From: Cognaticolwellia mytili
GTDB taxonomy: Bacteria > Pseudomonadota > Gammaproteobacteria > Enterobacterales > Alteromonadaceae
DNA length: 64,000 nucleotides
NCBI RefSeq assembly: GCF_002104475.1
Contig: NZ_NBOF01000001.1
Span: 62,001 to 126,000 of the forward strand
Direction: 5' to 3'
Part shown: piece after piece, positions 16,628 through 26,462 of the stretch
Numbering within the stretch: the first letter of the stretch is position 1
Layout: each line of letters starts with the position of its first letter
Notes under the pieces: model-generated
Databases searched by the model: none
The model's input: only the letters and a program-made list of their open reading frames with translations
Told to the model about the DNA's origin: nothing
Translations under genes and position numbers: made by a program

Positions 16628-17146
16628 TTAAAACATTCTTTGCTTTAATAAACGCGCTAACAATATAACAGCAAAGGCTAAACTATAAACCGCAAAAATA
16701 ACCACCATAACTTGTGGCATGGTAAAGCCCATAAATTGCCATTTTATATCACCACAGTCGCCAGTTGCTTCAAATAAAACTGGTAACCACTCATGCAAAG
16801 GGGCCCAAGACGGAAAGTTTGGAATAAACTCACAGCTAAATAAAAATGACATGGTTGTTGACTGCATCTCAACATGCTCTAGCGCAATGAGTAAGCCCCA
16901 AATAGCACCGGTAGCCCACAAACCAAAAGATACAATACGTATAAGTACGAATTGACAACCTAAGGCACCGAGAACACCGGCTAGAAATATTCCCCATATG
17001 GCTGTTCGCTGATAAATACACATAATACAAGGCTCTAGCCCCATAACGTATTGAAAATATAATGCGCTGAGCTCAAAACAAAATGCACTAAAAGCAAGTA
17101 GTTGCCATGCACGCTGATTAAGAGATAACTGACTTAAGACGTTCAC
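16628..17146 (-). CDS. dsbB: disulfide bond formation protein DsbB
   Basis: A 172-residue inner-membrane protein with four helices that reoxidises DsbA and passes electrons to quinones. The first periplasmic loop has the redox pair in [10 protein letters not shown] (near residues 39-42). The second has the other cysteine pair, in FSCEFIPNF and TGDCGDIKW. Translation starts at GTG 17146, with AGGTGAT about 6 bases upstream. It is followed by an AT-rich terminator and lies downstream of nhaB on the same strand; the nhaB-dsbB order is also found in enterobacteria and vibrios. A terminator between the two genes suggests separate transcription, although read-through is possible. Confidence 0.94.
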   Translation of the reverse strand: MNVLSQLSLNQRAWQLLAFSAFCFELSALYFQYVMGLEPCIMCIYQRTAIWGIFLAGVLGALGCQFVLIRIVSFGLWATGAIWGLLIALEHVEMQSTTMSFLFSCEFIPNFPSWAPLHEWLPVLFEATGDCGDIKWQFMGFTMPQVMVVIFAVYSLAFAVILLARLLKQRMF

Positions 17147-17228
17147 GAAATATCACCTATGATTGGGTTGTTAGTGTTATATACCCATACAGGTGGATAT
17201 ACAGTTTTATGCATGCTACCAATAATCA

Positions 17229-17251
17229 AAAAGCGCCACAAGGGCGCTTTT
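17229..17251 (-). terminator. terminator after nhaB
   Basis: A perfect 9-bp stem (AAAAGCGCC / GGCGCTTTT) with a short loop, about 35 bases past the nhaB stop on the minus strand. Confidence 0.85.
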
Positions 17252-17286
17252 GTTAGATTTTATATCAACTTACATGTATCGGTTAC

Positions 17287-18876
17287 TTAATGTCCACCAG
17301 GTGCTTTAGTCGCTGGATTAGCACTATGATGTTCAATCAAATGTGAGTCGTAATAAGACTGTGTTGTATCTGCTAAGTGGCCTGACGAAATAGCTAATAA
17401 GCCAACAATAGTGAGCACAATTGTATATGGGAATGCCATGATAACCATACGACCATATGATAAACGAATTAACGGTGCTAATGCTGACGTTAATAAGAAC
17501 AAGAATGCCGCTTGACCGTTTGGTGTTGCTACACTTGGTAAGTTAGTACCTGTGTTAATTGCAACAGCTAGTAAATCAAATTGGTCACGTGTTATTTGGC
17601 CAGCAGCCAAAGCTTTAGTAATTTCGGTGATGTAAACCGTACCAACAAACACGTTATCACTTACCATAGATAATAAGCCATTTGCTAAGTAGAACATTAC
17701 TAGCTGCATATTACCTTCAAAGGTAAGTACCCATGTAATAACAGGGGTAAACAATTGTTGATCAACAATAACCGCTACTACAGCGAAGAATACCGCAAGT
17801 AAGGCTGTAAAAGGTAGAGCTTCTTCAAAAGCATGGCCGATTTGGTGTTCTTCGGTAATGCCCGTAAAGGCTGTTGCTAAAATAATAACAGATAAGCCAA
17901 TCATGCCTACTGGCGCTAAATGTAGTGCTAGGCCAACAATCAACCATACTGCAATGACGCCTTGCATGATCAGTTTTACGTTATCGCGTTTGGTACGCTT
18001 TTTACTTTCTTCGATATCAAAGTCATTTAAAACTTTGTAAACATTTTCTGGTAATGCAACACCGTAACCGAACCATTTTATTTTTTCTAAAAGTACACAA
18101 GTTATCATGCCCGCAATAAATACTGGAATGGTGACCGGTGACATGCGTATGGCAAATTCAAGGAACTCCCATCCTGCTTGCTTACCGATAACTAAGTTTT
18201 GTGGTTCACCGACGATTGTACATACACCACCTAATGCAGTACCTACGCCCGCATGCATTAATAAGTTACGTAAGTAGCCGCGAAATTGTTCTAAATCATC
18301 ACGTGAATATTCTGGTAATTCGTGATCGCTTGTATGATCATGATTATGGTTACTATCTTTACCTGAGGCTACTTTGTGGTAAACCGAGTAAAAGCCAACA
18401 GCAACACTAATAATCACAGCAATAACGGTTAAGGCATCTAGAAAGGCGGATAAGAAAGCACCTGAGAAACAAAACAATAAGGAAACTAATACTTTAGAGC
18501 GAACCTTAGTGACTATTTTAGTAAATAAAAACAGTAACAAGTTCTTCATAAAGTAGATGCCTGCCACCATGAAGATTAATAATAATATTACTTCAAAGTT
18601 AAGGACCATTTCGTGCATAACTTGTCCGGGGGAAGTCATCCCGACCGCAACCGCTTCAATGGCTAGTAAACCACCGGGTTGCAATGGATAACATTTTAGC
18701 GCCATGGCTAAGGTAAATATAAATTCAACAACTAAGGCCCAACCCGCAATATAAGGGTCAACAAAGAAAAATAATATTGGGTTGATGATTAAAAATGAAA
18801 TTATTGCGAGTTTGTACCATTCAGGCGAGTTGCCAAGAAAGTTTTTATAAAACGCACTCATAAATGATTGCTGCAT
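17287..18876 (-). CDS. nhaB: Na+/H+ antiporter NhaB
   Basis: A 529-residue inner-membrane Na+/H+ antiporter of the NhaB family, which expels Na+ in exchange for protons. About twelve hydrophobic helices are seen. Recognisable stretches are [34 protein letters not shown] and [14 protein letters not shown] loop near residues 175-190 is rich in His and Asp ([11 protein letters not shown]), longer than in enterobacterial proteins and possibly a pH or metal sensor; that is conjecture. The gene is divergent from fadR, the conserved arrangement in Escherichia and Vibrio, and is followed by dsbB. It is one of two Na+/H+ antiporters in the window (see the NhaC-type gene at the right end). Confidence 0.95.
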   Translation of the reverse strand: MQQSFMSAFYKNFLGNSPEWYKLAIISFLIINPILFFFVDPYIAGWALVVEFIFTLAMALKCYPLQPGGLLAIEAVAVGMTSPGQVMHEMVLNFEVILLLIFMVAGIYFMKNLLLFLFTKIVTKVRSKVLVSLLFCFSGAFLSAFLDALTVIAVIISVAVGFYSVYHKVASGKDSNHNHDHTSDHELPEYSRDDLEQFRGYLRNLLMHAGVGTALGGVCTIVGEPQNLVIGKQAGWEFLEFAIRMSPVTIPVFIAGMITCVLLEKIKWFGYGVALPENVYKVLNDFDIEESKKRTKRDNVKLIMQGVIAVWLIVGLALHLAPVGMIGLSVIILATAFTGITEEHQIGHAFEEALPFTALLAVFFAVVAVIVDQQLFTPVITWVLTFEGNMQLVMFYLANGLLSMVSDNVFVGTVYITEITKALAAGQITRDQFDLLAVAINTGTNLPSVATPNGQAAFLFLLTSALAPLIRLSYGRMVIMAFPYTIVLTIVGLLAISSGHLADTTQSYYDSHLIEHHSANPATKAPGGH

Positions 18877-19256
18877 AATGAACCTTTTAAAAAATTAAGA
18901 GCTAGGGTTAATGTTTGGTTTAATCTATTTAATTATTTTTATATAAATTTATGACTAATAGCAGTTTAAGCGCTATTTACGATATTGTAAATATGTCACA
19001 TTAAGCATAGGGTTATAGAGTTTCATTAAGGCAGCGGTAAACTCGCTTTCAATAATCTAGATCAACTTCATAAATAAATTTAAAATTATTTTATGTTAAG
19101 TATTAAGAAGAAAAATTAAGAGGATGCTCGCTTGTATGAGTCATTCACAATGTGTATTCATTCATTAAAATCATGCTTTTTATAGCGCTTGTACGAAATG
19201 CATCTTCTGGTACAATCAGTTTCAATTACAAATAACTCTAATTGATGTGGAGTCCC
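18877..19256. other. divergent nhaB-fadR promoter region
   Basis: About 380 AT-rich bases holding back-to-back promoters. A FadR-like operator is seen at 19207-19219. No small gene is convincing here. Confidence 0.6.
19207..19219. promoter_or_regulatory. candidate FadR operator
   Basis: CTGGT-ACA-ATCAG is a near-perfect palindrome (one mismatch) matching the core of known FadR sites, CTGGTCNGACCAG. It lies 38 bases upstream of the fadR start, suggesting autoregulation. Confidence 0.5.
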
Positions 19257-19967
19257 ATGGTTATAAAAGCGCACAGTCCTGCAGGATTTGCCGAACAATA
19301 TATTGTTGAGTCTATTTGGAATGGAGGCTTTCCTCCAGGTACAATATTACCCGCTGAGCGTGAATTATCAGAGCTTATTGGTGTTACTCGTACTACATTA
19401 CGAGAAGTTTTACAGCGATTAGCCCGTGATGGCTGGTTAACAATAAAACACGGTAAGCCTACTAAGGTTAACAATTTCTGGGAAACATCGAGCCTTAATA
19501 TTCTTGAAACATTAGCACAACTCGATCAAGAAGGTATTCCTGACTTAGTCGATAACTTAATGTCTGCTCGGACCAATATCAGCGCTATTTATGTGCGTGG
19601 TGCCATTAAAAATAATCCAGAAAAAGTTATCGAGTTATTAACTGCGATTGATGATGTTGAGGATACCGGAGAAGCTTTTGCTGAGTTTGACTATCGACTG
19701 AACAAAGAATTAGTTGTAGCATCAGGCAACTCTATTTACTTGTTAATTTTAAATGGTTTTAGAGGCTTATATTCACGCTTAGGTAGTTTGTATTTCGCGC
19801 ACCCAAGTGGTCGTGAAATTTCTCGTGAGTATTATAAAAAGCTAATCGAACTTGCAGAAGCAGGGCAATTCGACGAGTCGGTTTTTGCAGTTAGAAAATA
19901 CGGTGTTGAATCAGGAAAACTGTGGCTTGAGTTAAAAGACGAAGTACTGAAAGAATTAGCAGAGTAA
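19257..19967 (+). CDS. fadR: fatty acid metabolism regulator FadR
   Basis: A 236-residue GntR-type regulator that represses beta-oxidation genes and activates unsaturated fatty acid synthesis, released by long-chain acyl-CoA. The N-terminal winged helix (about 10-75) is nearly identical to Escherichia Fad[21 protein letters not shown] and [20 protein letters not shown]. The C-terminal helical acyl-CoA-binding domain follows (about 80-230). The start is placed at ATG 19257, where [14 protein letters not shown] aligns with known FadR and GGAG lies just upstream; an upstream in-frame TTG at 19242 would add five non-conserved residues. Divergent from nhaB as in enterobacteria. A FadR-like site lies in its own promoter region. 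Confidence 0.96.
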   Translation: MVIKAHSPAGFAEQYIVESIWNGGFPPGTILPAERELSELIGVTRTTLREVLQRLARDGWLTIKHGKPTKVNNFWETSSLNILETLAQLDQEGIPDLVDNLMSARTNISAIYVRGAIKNNPEKVIELLTAIDDVEDTGEAFAEFDYRLNKELVVASGNSIYLLILNGFRGLYSRLGSLYFAHPSGREISREYYKKLIELAEAGQFDESVFAVRKYGVESGKLWLELKDEVLKELAE

Positions 19968-20091
19968 TTATCTTCAACTAATTATTCTTTATTTCTTACA
20001 TGCACTCGTTATTAATCAGAACAAGTGTTTGATCAAAAATAATTAGCTGTTGAGAAAATAATAGGGCAACTGACGCATCATATCTATATGA

Positions 20092-21618
20092 TTATACCGT
20101 TGCCTTTTTTTCTCCCTGAATTTTAGCTTTTGGACATTGGGCTATTACTTCATCAACACCATGGCTGTCTTCCTGAATAAGTTTCACGTCAAATTGCCAT
20201 AGATAGTACAGATGCTTTAGTACTTCATCTTTTGAGTCGGCTAAATTGACTTGTTGATGAGGAATATAACGCAGTGTTAATGAGCGATCACCGGTTACAT
20301 CTGCATTAGTGATTTGAATATTTGCTTCTAAATTACTCAAATTGTATTGCTCTGATAGCTGCATGCGAATTTTTTTGTAACCACTTTCATTATGAATAGC
20401 ACCAACTTCAATATAGTTATTACTATTGTCATCGTGTAAATGAAATAGTTTAAAATCTCGCATTAATTTAGGTGATAAAAACTGGCTAATAAAGCTTTCA
20501 TCTTTAAAGTTTTCCATTGCAAAGTGCAAGGTATCAAGCCAATTACTGCCGGCAATTTCGGGAAACCAAGCTTTGTCTTCCTCTGTCGGGTGCTCACATA
20601 TCCTTCTAATATCAATGAACATGTTAAAGCCAAGGGCATAAGGATTTATACCCGAATAATATGGGCTGTTATATTCAGGTTGTGCAACTACATTTGTGTG
20701 ATTATGCAAAAACTCCAGCATGAACTTTTCAGTCACTAAGCCTTCATCATACAAATGATTTAAAATAGTGTAATGCCAAAAACAAGCCCAGCCTTCATTC
20801 ATGACTTGTGTCTGTTTTTGTGGATAGAAATATTGTGAGATTTTACGAACAATACGCACCAGCTCTCGCTGCCAAGGCTTTAGTAATGGGGCATTTTTTT
20901 CAATAAAATAAAGAATATTTTCCTGAGGCTCAGAAGGAAAGCTTACTTTCGCTTTATCATGCGATTTATCGTTATCTGGTATAGTGCGCCACAACATATT
21001 CACTTGTGACTGTAAGTAAGACTCACGTTCTTTTTGGCGTTTCAACTCTTCTTCCATGGATATTTTTTGCGGACGTTTATAGCGGTCAACACCGTGGTTC
21101 ATCAGTGCATGGCAGGCATCAAGGCAAGCTTCTACTTCATCAATGCCATGTTTGTGCTCGCAGTCAGCAATATACTTTTTAGCAAATAATAAATAATCAA
21201 TAATTGAGCTGGCATCAGTCCATGATTTAAATAAATAATTACCTTTAAAGAAAGAGTTATGTCCATAACAAGCATGAGCAATGACTAAAGCTTGCATTGC
21301 CATGGAATTTTCTTCCATTAGGTAAGAAATACAGGGATCTGAATTGATAACAATTTCATAAGCTAGTCCCATTTGACCTCGCTTATAAGTTTGTTCTGTT
21401 TGAATAAATTTCTTCCCGAAAGTCCAATGGTTATAGCCGATAGGCATGCCGACACTAGCGTAGGCATCCATCATTTGTTCAGCCGTGATCACTTCTATTT
21501 GGTTAATGTAAGTATCTAAGCGGTAATGTTCAGCCACGCGGGCAATTTCGCTCTGATACTGCTCAAGCTTTTTAAATGTCCAATCACTGTTGTCGTCAAG
21601 TGGTTTACGTTTCGTCAT
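20092..21618 (-). CDS. SpoVR family protein (YcgB-like)
   Basis: A 508-residue cytoplasmic protein of the SpoVR/YcgB family. Conserved family stretches include EQTYKRGQMGLAYEIVINSDP, MQALVIAHACYGHNSFFKGNY and MNEGWACFWHYTILNHLYDEG. The HACYGH and EGWACFWH histidine/glutamate clusters look like a metal site. The biochemical function is not established; family members are tied to spore cortex formation in Bacillus and to stationary-phase or stress responses in proteobacteria. It is the last gene of a minus-strand trio with YeaH and PrkA, 23 bases behind yeaH, so cotranscription is very likely. Length is normal for the family. Confidence 0.93.
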   Translation of the reverse strand: MTKRKPLDDNSDWTFKKLEQYQSEIARVAEHYRLDTYINQIEVITAEQMMDAYASVGMPIGYNHWTFGKKFIQTEQTYKRGQMGLAYEIVINSDPCISYLMEENSMAMQALVIAHACYGHNSFFKGNYLFKSWTDASSIIDYLLFAKKYIADCEHKHGIDEVEACLDACHALMNHGVDRYKRPQKISMEEELKRQKERESYLQSQVNMLWRTIPDNDKSHDKAKVSFPSEPQENILYFIEKNAPLLKPWQRELVRIVRKISQYFYPQKQTQVMNEGWACFWHYTILNHLYDEGLVTEKFMLEFLHNHTNVVAQPEYNSPYYSGINPYALGFNMFIDIRRICEHPTEEDKAWFPEIAGSNWLDTLHFAMENFKDESFISQFLSPKLMRDFKLFHLHDDNSNNYIEVGAIHNESGYKKIRMQLSEQYNLSNLEANIQITNADVTGDRSLTLRYIPHQQVNLADSKDEVLKHLYYLWQFDVKLIQEDSHGVDEVIAQCPKAKIQGEKKATV

Positions 21619-21641
21619 AAAACCCCCTTACTAAAATGCTA

Positions 21642-22919
21642 TTAGGCTGCTTGTTCTATTTTTTTCTTAAATAATGAGCGAAATACCGGATAGATATCTT
21701 CTACCGATTTTATGTGTTCTATTGAAAATGAAGAATCACCGTCAGCAAGTTGAGCATATTGCTGCCATAGGCTTTGATGGGCACGCTGTGTGATTTCGAT
21801 ATAACTAAAGTATCGAGTTTTAGGCAATATTTTATTGCGCATAAGGTTTTGACAGTGAGGTGAATCGTCAGCCCAGTTATCTCCGTCTGATGCTTGTGCG
21901 CCGTATATATTCCATTCATTTTCATTGTAGCGATCAGCAATGATATTAATCATTAACTCAAGTGCGCTTGATGCGATAGTGCCGCCAGTTTCTTGCGAGT
22001 AGAAAAACTCATGCTCATCAACTTCTTTGGCTTGGGTATGATGGCGAATATAGACCACATCAATCGTTTTATAAGTACGACTTAAAAAGAGGTATAGCAG
22101 TATATAAAAGCGTTTGGCGATATCTTTTGTTGCTTGGTCCATTGAACCTGAAACATCCATTAGGCAGAACATCACGGCTTTTGAAGTTGGCACCGGTTGC
22201 TTGGCATAATTGCGATAACGTAAGTCAAAGGAGTCAATAAATGGCACTTTATTGATTTGTTCCTTAATGTCTTTAATGGCTTTGTTAAGAGTTATTTTGG
22301 CCTGGACATTGTCATGGGGGGCTTGTTCAAGTTGCGTTAACTCTGCTTCAAGTTCTTTGAGTTGCCTGCGCTTGTCTGCTGTCATCGCAATTCTGCGGGC
22401 AATAGAGCCTTGTAAAGACTTAACAATATCAATGTTTGATGGTACTCCGTCAGCACAATACCCAGCGCGTACGGTTTTATAATCAATTAGTTTATCTAAT
22501 TGATTTTTTTCTAAATTTGGCAACTCTAAATCTTCAAAAAGTAAATTTAAATACTCATCTTTAGATATAGAAAAAACAAAGTCATCACTACCGTCACCAG
22601 AGTTACTTGCATCGCCTGGGCCACCACCTTGTCCTTGTTGCTGTGGCGGGCGCGCTATTCTGTCGCCGGTACTAAATTGATCATTACCAGGGTGTACTCG
22701 GTCTTTAATTCCACCATTACCTTGATGAAAAACCGGCTCACCTAAATCCTTTTTAGTAATTGTAATGCTCTCACCACTGGTTACGTCAGTAACACCACGC
22801 TTATTCACCGCATCAGCAACTGATTTTTTAATTTGGCTTTTATAGCGCCTAATAAAACGCTGTCGATTGACAGTGCTCTTATTTTTGCTGTTTAATCGCC
22901 TATCAATAAAGTTTGCCAT
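21642..22919 (-). CDS. yeaH: YeaH/DUF444 von Willebrand-like protein
   Basis: A 425-residue soluble protein of the UPF0229/YeaH family. It has a basic N-terminus ([20 protein letters not shown]), a glycine-rich linker around residues 90-105, and a von Willebrand A-like domain whose metal site is the DVSGSMD motif near residue 252. [20 protein letters not shown] and [12 protein letters not shown] are highly conserved. It is the partner of the PrkA/YeaG kinase in nitrogen-starvation and stationary-phase survival; its molecular role is unknown. The start is ATG 22919, with GGGAG five bases upstream and alignment to YeaH; the TTG at 22931 lies at the edge of that ribosome site. It is 42 bases behind the prkA stop and 23 bases before the spoVR-type gene. 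Confidence 0.94.
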   Translation of the reverse strand: MANFIDRRLNSKNKSTVNRQRFIRRYKSQIKKSVADAVNKRGVTDVTSGESITITKKDLGEPVFHQGNGGIKDRVHPGNDQFSTGDRIARPPQQQGQGGGPGDASNSGDGSDDFVFSISKDEYLNLLFEDLELPNLEKNQLDKLIDYKTVRAGYCADGVPSNIDIVKSLQGSIARRIAMTADKRRQLKELEAELTQLEQAPHDNVQAKITLNKAIKDIKEQINKVPFIDSFDLRYRNYAKQPVPTSKAVMFCLMDVSGSMDQATKDIAKRFYILLYLFLSRTYKTIDVVYIRHHTQAKEVDEHEFFYSQETGGTIASSALELMINIIADRYNENEWNIYGAQASDGDNWADDSPHCQNLMRNKILPKTRYFSYIEITQRAHQSLWQQYAQLADGDSSFSIEHIKSVEDIYPVFRSLFKKKIEQAA

Positions 22920-22961
22920 AATTGCTCCCAACTTAGTTCAAGGGCTGTAACTAAGTACAAC

Positions 22962-24896
22962 TTATGAAGATTTTCTAACCCGTAAATACCACTCAGAAAG
23001 CAACCTGACTTGCTTCTTGGTGTAACCTTTGGTCATCATCCGTTCAACAAAGTCATCATGTTTTTGTTGGTCGTCATTTGAGGTTTTGGTATTGAAAGAA
23101 ATAACGGGTAATAAATCTTCAGTGTTTGAGAACATTTTTTTCTCAATAACGGTGCGTAATTTTTCGTAGCTAGTCCATAATGGGTTTTTGCCGTTGTTAT
23201 TGGCCTTAGCACGCAGTACAAAATTGACAATTTCGTTTCTGAAATCTTTTGGGTTACTTATGCCTGCCGGTTTTTCAATTTTTTCTAACTCATTGTTTAA
23301 TGCTTCGCGATCAAATAGTTGTCCTGTTTCGGCGTCGCGATACTCTTGGTCTTGGATCCAAAAGTCTGCGTAGGTAACATAACGGTCAAAAATGTTTTGT
23401 CCGTATTCTGAATATGACTCTAGGTATGCGGTTTGAATTTCTTTACCAATAAATTCAATGTATTGTGGTGATAAGTAGCCTTTAATAAACTCTAAATAGC
23501 GTTCTGCTGATTCCTGTGGCAGTTGTTCTCGTTCAATTTGCTGCTCAAGTACATAAAATAAGTGCACTGGGTTTGCTGCAACTTCTAGGTGGTCAAAGTT
23601 AAAAACACGAGACAGAATTTTAAAAGCAAAACGTGTTGAAAGCCCCGACATACCTTCGTCTACTCCGGCATAATCACGATATTCTTGATACGATTTTGCT
23701 TTTGGATCTGTGTCTTTTAAACTTTCACCATCGTAAACACGCATTTTTGAATAAACGCTGGAATTTTCCGGATCTTTTAAACGTGATAACACTGAAAACT
23801 GCGCTAAGGTTTCCAAGGTGTCAGGAGCACATTGTGCGTTATTTAATTCGCTGTTTTCTAATAGTTTTTGATAAATTTTAACTTCTTCAGAAACCCGCAT
23901 ACAGTAAGGCACTTTAACAATATACACTCGGTCTAAAAATGCTTCATTGTTTTTGTTGTTTCTAAAGGTTTGCCACTCAGACTCATTTGAATGGGCTAGT
24001 AAAATACCATTAAATGGCAAGGCAGAAAGGCCTTCTGTTGGGTTATAATTTCCTTCTTGCGTAGCAGTTAAAAGCGGGTGCAAGACCTTAATTGGCGCCT
24101 TAAACATTTCAACAAACTCCATCAAGCCTTGGTTAGCTCGACATAATGCACCAGAATAGCTGTAGGCATCAGGGTCGTTTTGGGCGAAATGTTCTAGTTG
24201 GCGAATATCAACTTTACCAACTAAAGCTGAAATGTCTTGATTGTTATCATCCCCAGGCTCTGTTTTCGCAATAGCGATTTGATCGAGAATAGATGGATAA
24301 ACTTTAACAACTTCAAATTTAGCAATGTCACCTTTAAACTCATGCAAACGTTTTGCAGCCCAAGGCGACATAATAGTGCTGAGATAACGCTCAGGAATAT
24401 TATATTCTTGTTGTAAAATTTTACCGTCAGAACTGGCATCAAATAGGCAAAATGGGTGATCATTTACCGGGCTGCGCTCACCATTGGCACTTAATACGTA
24501 AATTGGCTCTTGCTGCATTAACGCTTTAAGCTTTTCAGCCAATGACGATTTACCACCACCAACAGGGCCAAGTAAGTATAAAATTTGTTTTTGTTCCTCT
24601 AATCCTTGTGAGGCATGGGTTAAATAAGCAACAATTTGTTCAATGGCTTCTTCCATACCATAGAATTCTTTAAAAGCTGGATAGCGGGCAATAACACGAT
24701 TAGAGAAAATTCGACTTAGGCAAGGCTCGGTAGATGTATCGACCATTTCAGGTTCGCCAATGGCGTTGAGCAAGCGTTGTGAGGCACTTGCGTACGCTGT
24801 TTGGTCACTTTGGCATAAGCTTAGAAAGTCTTGAATTGAATAGCACTCTTCTTGTGCTTCATCGTAACGTGATTGGTAATGTTGAAATATACTCAT
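22962..24896 (-). CDS. yeaG: PrkA family serine protein kinase (YeaG)
   Basis: A 644-residue protein, the same length as Escherichia YeaG. The N-terminal AAA+ domain has Walker A LGPVGGGKSSLAEKL near residue 107; the C-terminal PrkA kinase-like domain spans about 390-640. Literature describes PrkA either as a serine kinase or as an AAA+ protease-like protein, so the catalytic output is debated. It heads the stress operon yeaG-yeaH-spoVR, with a strong ribosome site (CTGGAGGCGG) before the ATG. The leader upstream holds two copies of TAATTNGACCGT 40 bases apart, a possible regulator site. Confidence 0.95.
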   Translation of the reverse strand: MSIFQHYQSRYDEAQEECYSIQDFLSLCQSDQTAYASASQRLLNAIGEPEMVDTSTEPCLSRIFSNRVIARYPAFKEFYGMEEAIEQIVAYLTHASQGLEEQKQILYLLGPVGGGKSSLAEKLKALMQQEPIYVLSANGERSPVNDHPFCLFDASSDGKILQQEYNIPERYLSTIMSPWAAKRLHEFKGDIAKFEVVKVYPSILDQIAIAKTEPGDDNNQDISALVGKVDIRQLEHFAQNDPDAYSYSGALCRANQGLMEFVEMFKAPIKVLHPLLTATQEGNYNPTEGLSALPFNGILLAHSNESEWQTFRNNKNNEAFLDRVYIVKVPYCMRVSEEVKIYQKLLENSELNNAQCAPDTLETLAQFSVLSRLKDPENSSVYSKMRVYDGESLKDTDPKAKSYQEYRDYAGVDEGMSGLSTRFAFKILSRVFNFDHLEVAANPVHLFYVLEQQIEREQLPQESAERYLEFIKGYLSPQYIEFIGKEIQTAYLESYSEYGQNIFDRYVTYADFWIQDQEYRDAETGQLFDREALNNELEKIEKPAGISNPKDFRNEIVNFVLRAKANNNGKNPLWTSYEKLRTVIEKKMFSNTEDLLPVISFNTKTSNDDQQKHDDFVERMMTKGYTKKQVRLLSEWYLRVRKSS

Positions 24897-24934
24897 AACC
24901 GCCTCCAGAAGATAAATCGTTCAGACCGAGCTGA

Positions 24935-24986
24935 TAATTCGACCGTATGCGTTACTTATCAAACTCTACATAAATAATTAGACCGT
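24935..24986. promoter_or_regulatory. paired direct repeats upstream of yeaG
   Basis: TAATTCGACCGT (24935-24946) and TAATTAGACCGT (24975-24986) match at 11 of 12 positions and are exactly 40 bases apart; a third GACCG lies at 24924. They fall 39-90 bases upstream of the kinase start and could bind a stress regulator. Confidence 0.35.
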
Positions 24987-25133
24987 GTTTTTTAACAATT
25001 TCTATTTATAAGCGTAGTTGTAAATTTATAAAGCAGTTAAAAAATAGCAAAATAAATTGTAACGATAGAAAAAAGATAGGAAGCTATGTTATTGAATAAA
25101 TGGTTAACTTTGGGAAGTATTAAAAAATTAATG

Positions 25134-25162
25134 ATAAAAAAAACCAGAATAAACTCTGGTTC
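25134..25162 (-). terminator. terminator after sodB
   Basis: A perfect 7-bp stem (AACCAGA / TCTGGTT) followed on the minus strand by eight T, about 35 bases past the sodB stop. Confidence 0.85.
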
Positions 25163-25194
25163 TTTATTTTTTTGAAAAACGTTTTCTCGAGCTA

Positions 25195-25776
25195 TTAAGC
25201 GAAGTTTGCTGAAGCAAAATCCCAGTTTGCTAATGCCCAGAAACCTGCCATGTAGCTTGGGCGAAGGTTACGGTAATCAATATAGTATGCGTGTTCCCAT
25301 AAATCTACTGTTAAAAGTGGCGTTACACCTTCTTCAGTTAATGGTGTTGCTGCATTTGAAGTGTTTACAATTGCAAGGCTACCGTCAGCGTTTTTAACTA
25401 ACCAAGTCCAGCTTGAACCAAAGTTATTGATAGCACTATCAGTAAATTTAGCTTTGAATTCGTCAAAAGAACCGAAGTTTGCATTAATTGCGTCAGCTAA
25501 TGCACCCGTTGGCTCACCGCCACCATTTGGGCTTAGGCTGTTCCAGTAAAATGTGTGGTTCCAAATTTGTGCAGCATTGTTAAAAACACCAGCAGAAGAT
25601 GATTTAACGATATCTTCTAAAGACTTACCTTCGAAATCAGTACCTTCAATAAGACCGTTTAATTTTACAACGTAAGTGTTGTGGTGCTTACCGTAGTGAA
25701 ATTCTAATGTTTCTTGTGAAATGTGTGGTACTAGGGCGTCCATTGCATATGGTAGTGCCGGTAATTCGATAGCCAT
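25195..25776 (-). CDS. sodB: iron superoxide dismutase SodB
   Basis: A 193-residue cytoplasmic superoxide dismutase converting superoxide to hydrogen peroxide and oxygen. The metal ligands are visible: His27 ([11 protein letters not shown]), His74 ([12 protein letters not shown]), and Asp and His in [13 protein letters not shown]. The Gln at residue 70 (AAQIWNHTF) is the second-sphere glutamine position typical of the iron type, rather than the manganese enzyme where it comes from another segment. Length and sequence match SodB. It is transcribed divergently from grxD; the shared 260-base region carries a large inverted repeat resembling IscR-type sites. A peroxiredoxin follows grxD, making a small oxidative-stress neighbourhood. 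Confidence 0.96.
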   Translation of the reverse strand: MAIELPALPYAMDALVPHISQETLEFHYGKHHNTYVVKLNGLIEGTDFEGKSLEDIVKSSSAGVFNNAAQIWNHTFYWNSLSPNGGGEPTGALADAINANFGSFDEFKAKFTDSAINNFGSSWTWLVKNADGSLAIVNTSNAATPLTEEGVTPLLTVDLWEHAYYIDYRNLRPSYMAGFWALANWDFASANFA

Positions 25777-25852
25777 TATATTCTCCAGGATATTATTATA
25801 AAAATTTATTCTTATGCAAACGTAAAGAAGTAGTTTGTTTTTTTCTAAAACC

Positions 25853-25903
25853 TAGTAAACTACTCGGGTATTAAAGCTTGCATAGTTTACCCAAGTATAT
25901 AGG
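25853..25903. promoter_or_regulatory. inverted repeat in the sodB-grxD divergent region
   Basis: GTAAACTACTCGGGTA (25855-25870) and TAGTTTACCCAAGTATA (25883-25899) share complementary blocks GTAAACTA/TAGTTTAC and ACTCGGGTA/TACCCAAGT. The first, read backwards, begins ATACCCGAGTA, close to one half of the IscR type 1 consensus. Regulation of both genes by an Fe-S or iron sensor is a reasonable guess only. Confidence 0.35.
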
Positions 25904-26036
25904 TATTACCATAGATTTTATCAAGGCTATTTCGTTTTAATATATAAATTTTTTGCTTTAGTATTTATTGTTCTGTGTATTTAGTCAGTTTTCATTAAGT
26001 ATTGAGCGCAATAGGTATTAATTTTTAGAGGTTATT

Positions 26037-26378
26037 ATGGATACTATCGAACGTATTAAAGAACAAATCAGCGAAAACAATATTCTTCTTTATATGAAGG
26101 GCTCCCCGAAATTGCCAAGCTGTGGTTTCTCATCACAAGCATCACAAGCAATAATGGCTTGTGGCGAAAAGTTTGCTTATGTTGATATTTTACAAAATCC
26201 TGATATTCGCGCTGAATTACCAAAGTATGCAGATTGGCCAACATTTCCACAACTATGGGTTGACGGCGAATTAGTTGGCGGTTGTGACATCATTATGGAA
26301 ATGTACCAACAAGGTGAATTACAAACTTTAGTTAAAGAAACAGCTGCTAAGCATAGCTCAGAAGAAAGTGCTGAGTAG
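26037..26378 (+). CDS. grxD: monothiol glutaredoxin GrxD
   Basis: A 113-residue CGFS-type monothiol glutaredoxin. The CGFS motif starts at Cys29 after KGSPKLPS, and the glutathione-binding features WPTFPQLWVDGELVGG and CDIIMEM follow. Such proteins bind a [2Fe-2S] cluster with glutathione at a dimer interface and act as Fe-S carriers or with BolA in iron sensing. It is divergent from sodB and 84 bases upstream of the peroxiredoxin gene on the same strand. The intervening sequence has only a weak hairpin, so the two may be cotranscribed. Confidence 0.96.
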   Translation: MDTIERIKEQISENNILLYMKGSPKLPSCGFSSQASQAIMACGEKFAYVDILQNPDIRAELPKYADWPTFPQLWVDGELVGGCDIIMEMYQQGELQTLVKETAAKHSSEESAE

Positions 26379-26462
26379 CTATTGAATTACAACTTAACGC
26401 CACCATACTAGGTGATGTTAACGTTAAAGAAATAATAATATTTTAAAAAATTGGAGAATATA

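Noticed and set aside
19242-19256. TTG start for FadR five codons upstream
   Set aside because: The extra residues are not part of FadR, and the conserved MVIKA start at 19257 has its own ribosome site.
26451-26462. TTG start for the peroxiredoxin
   Set aside because: It overlaps the GGAG ribosome site that serves ATG 26463, where the family N-terminus begins.
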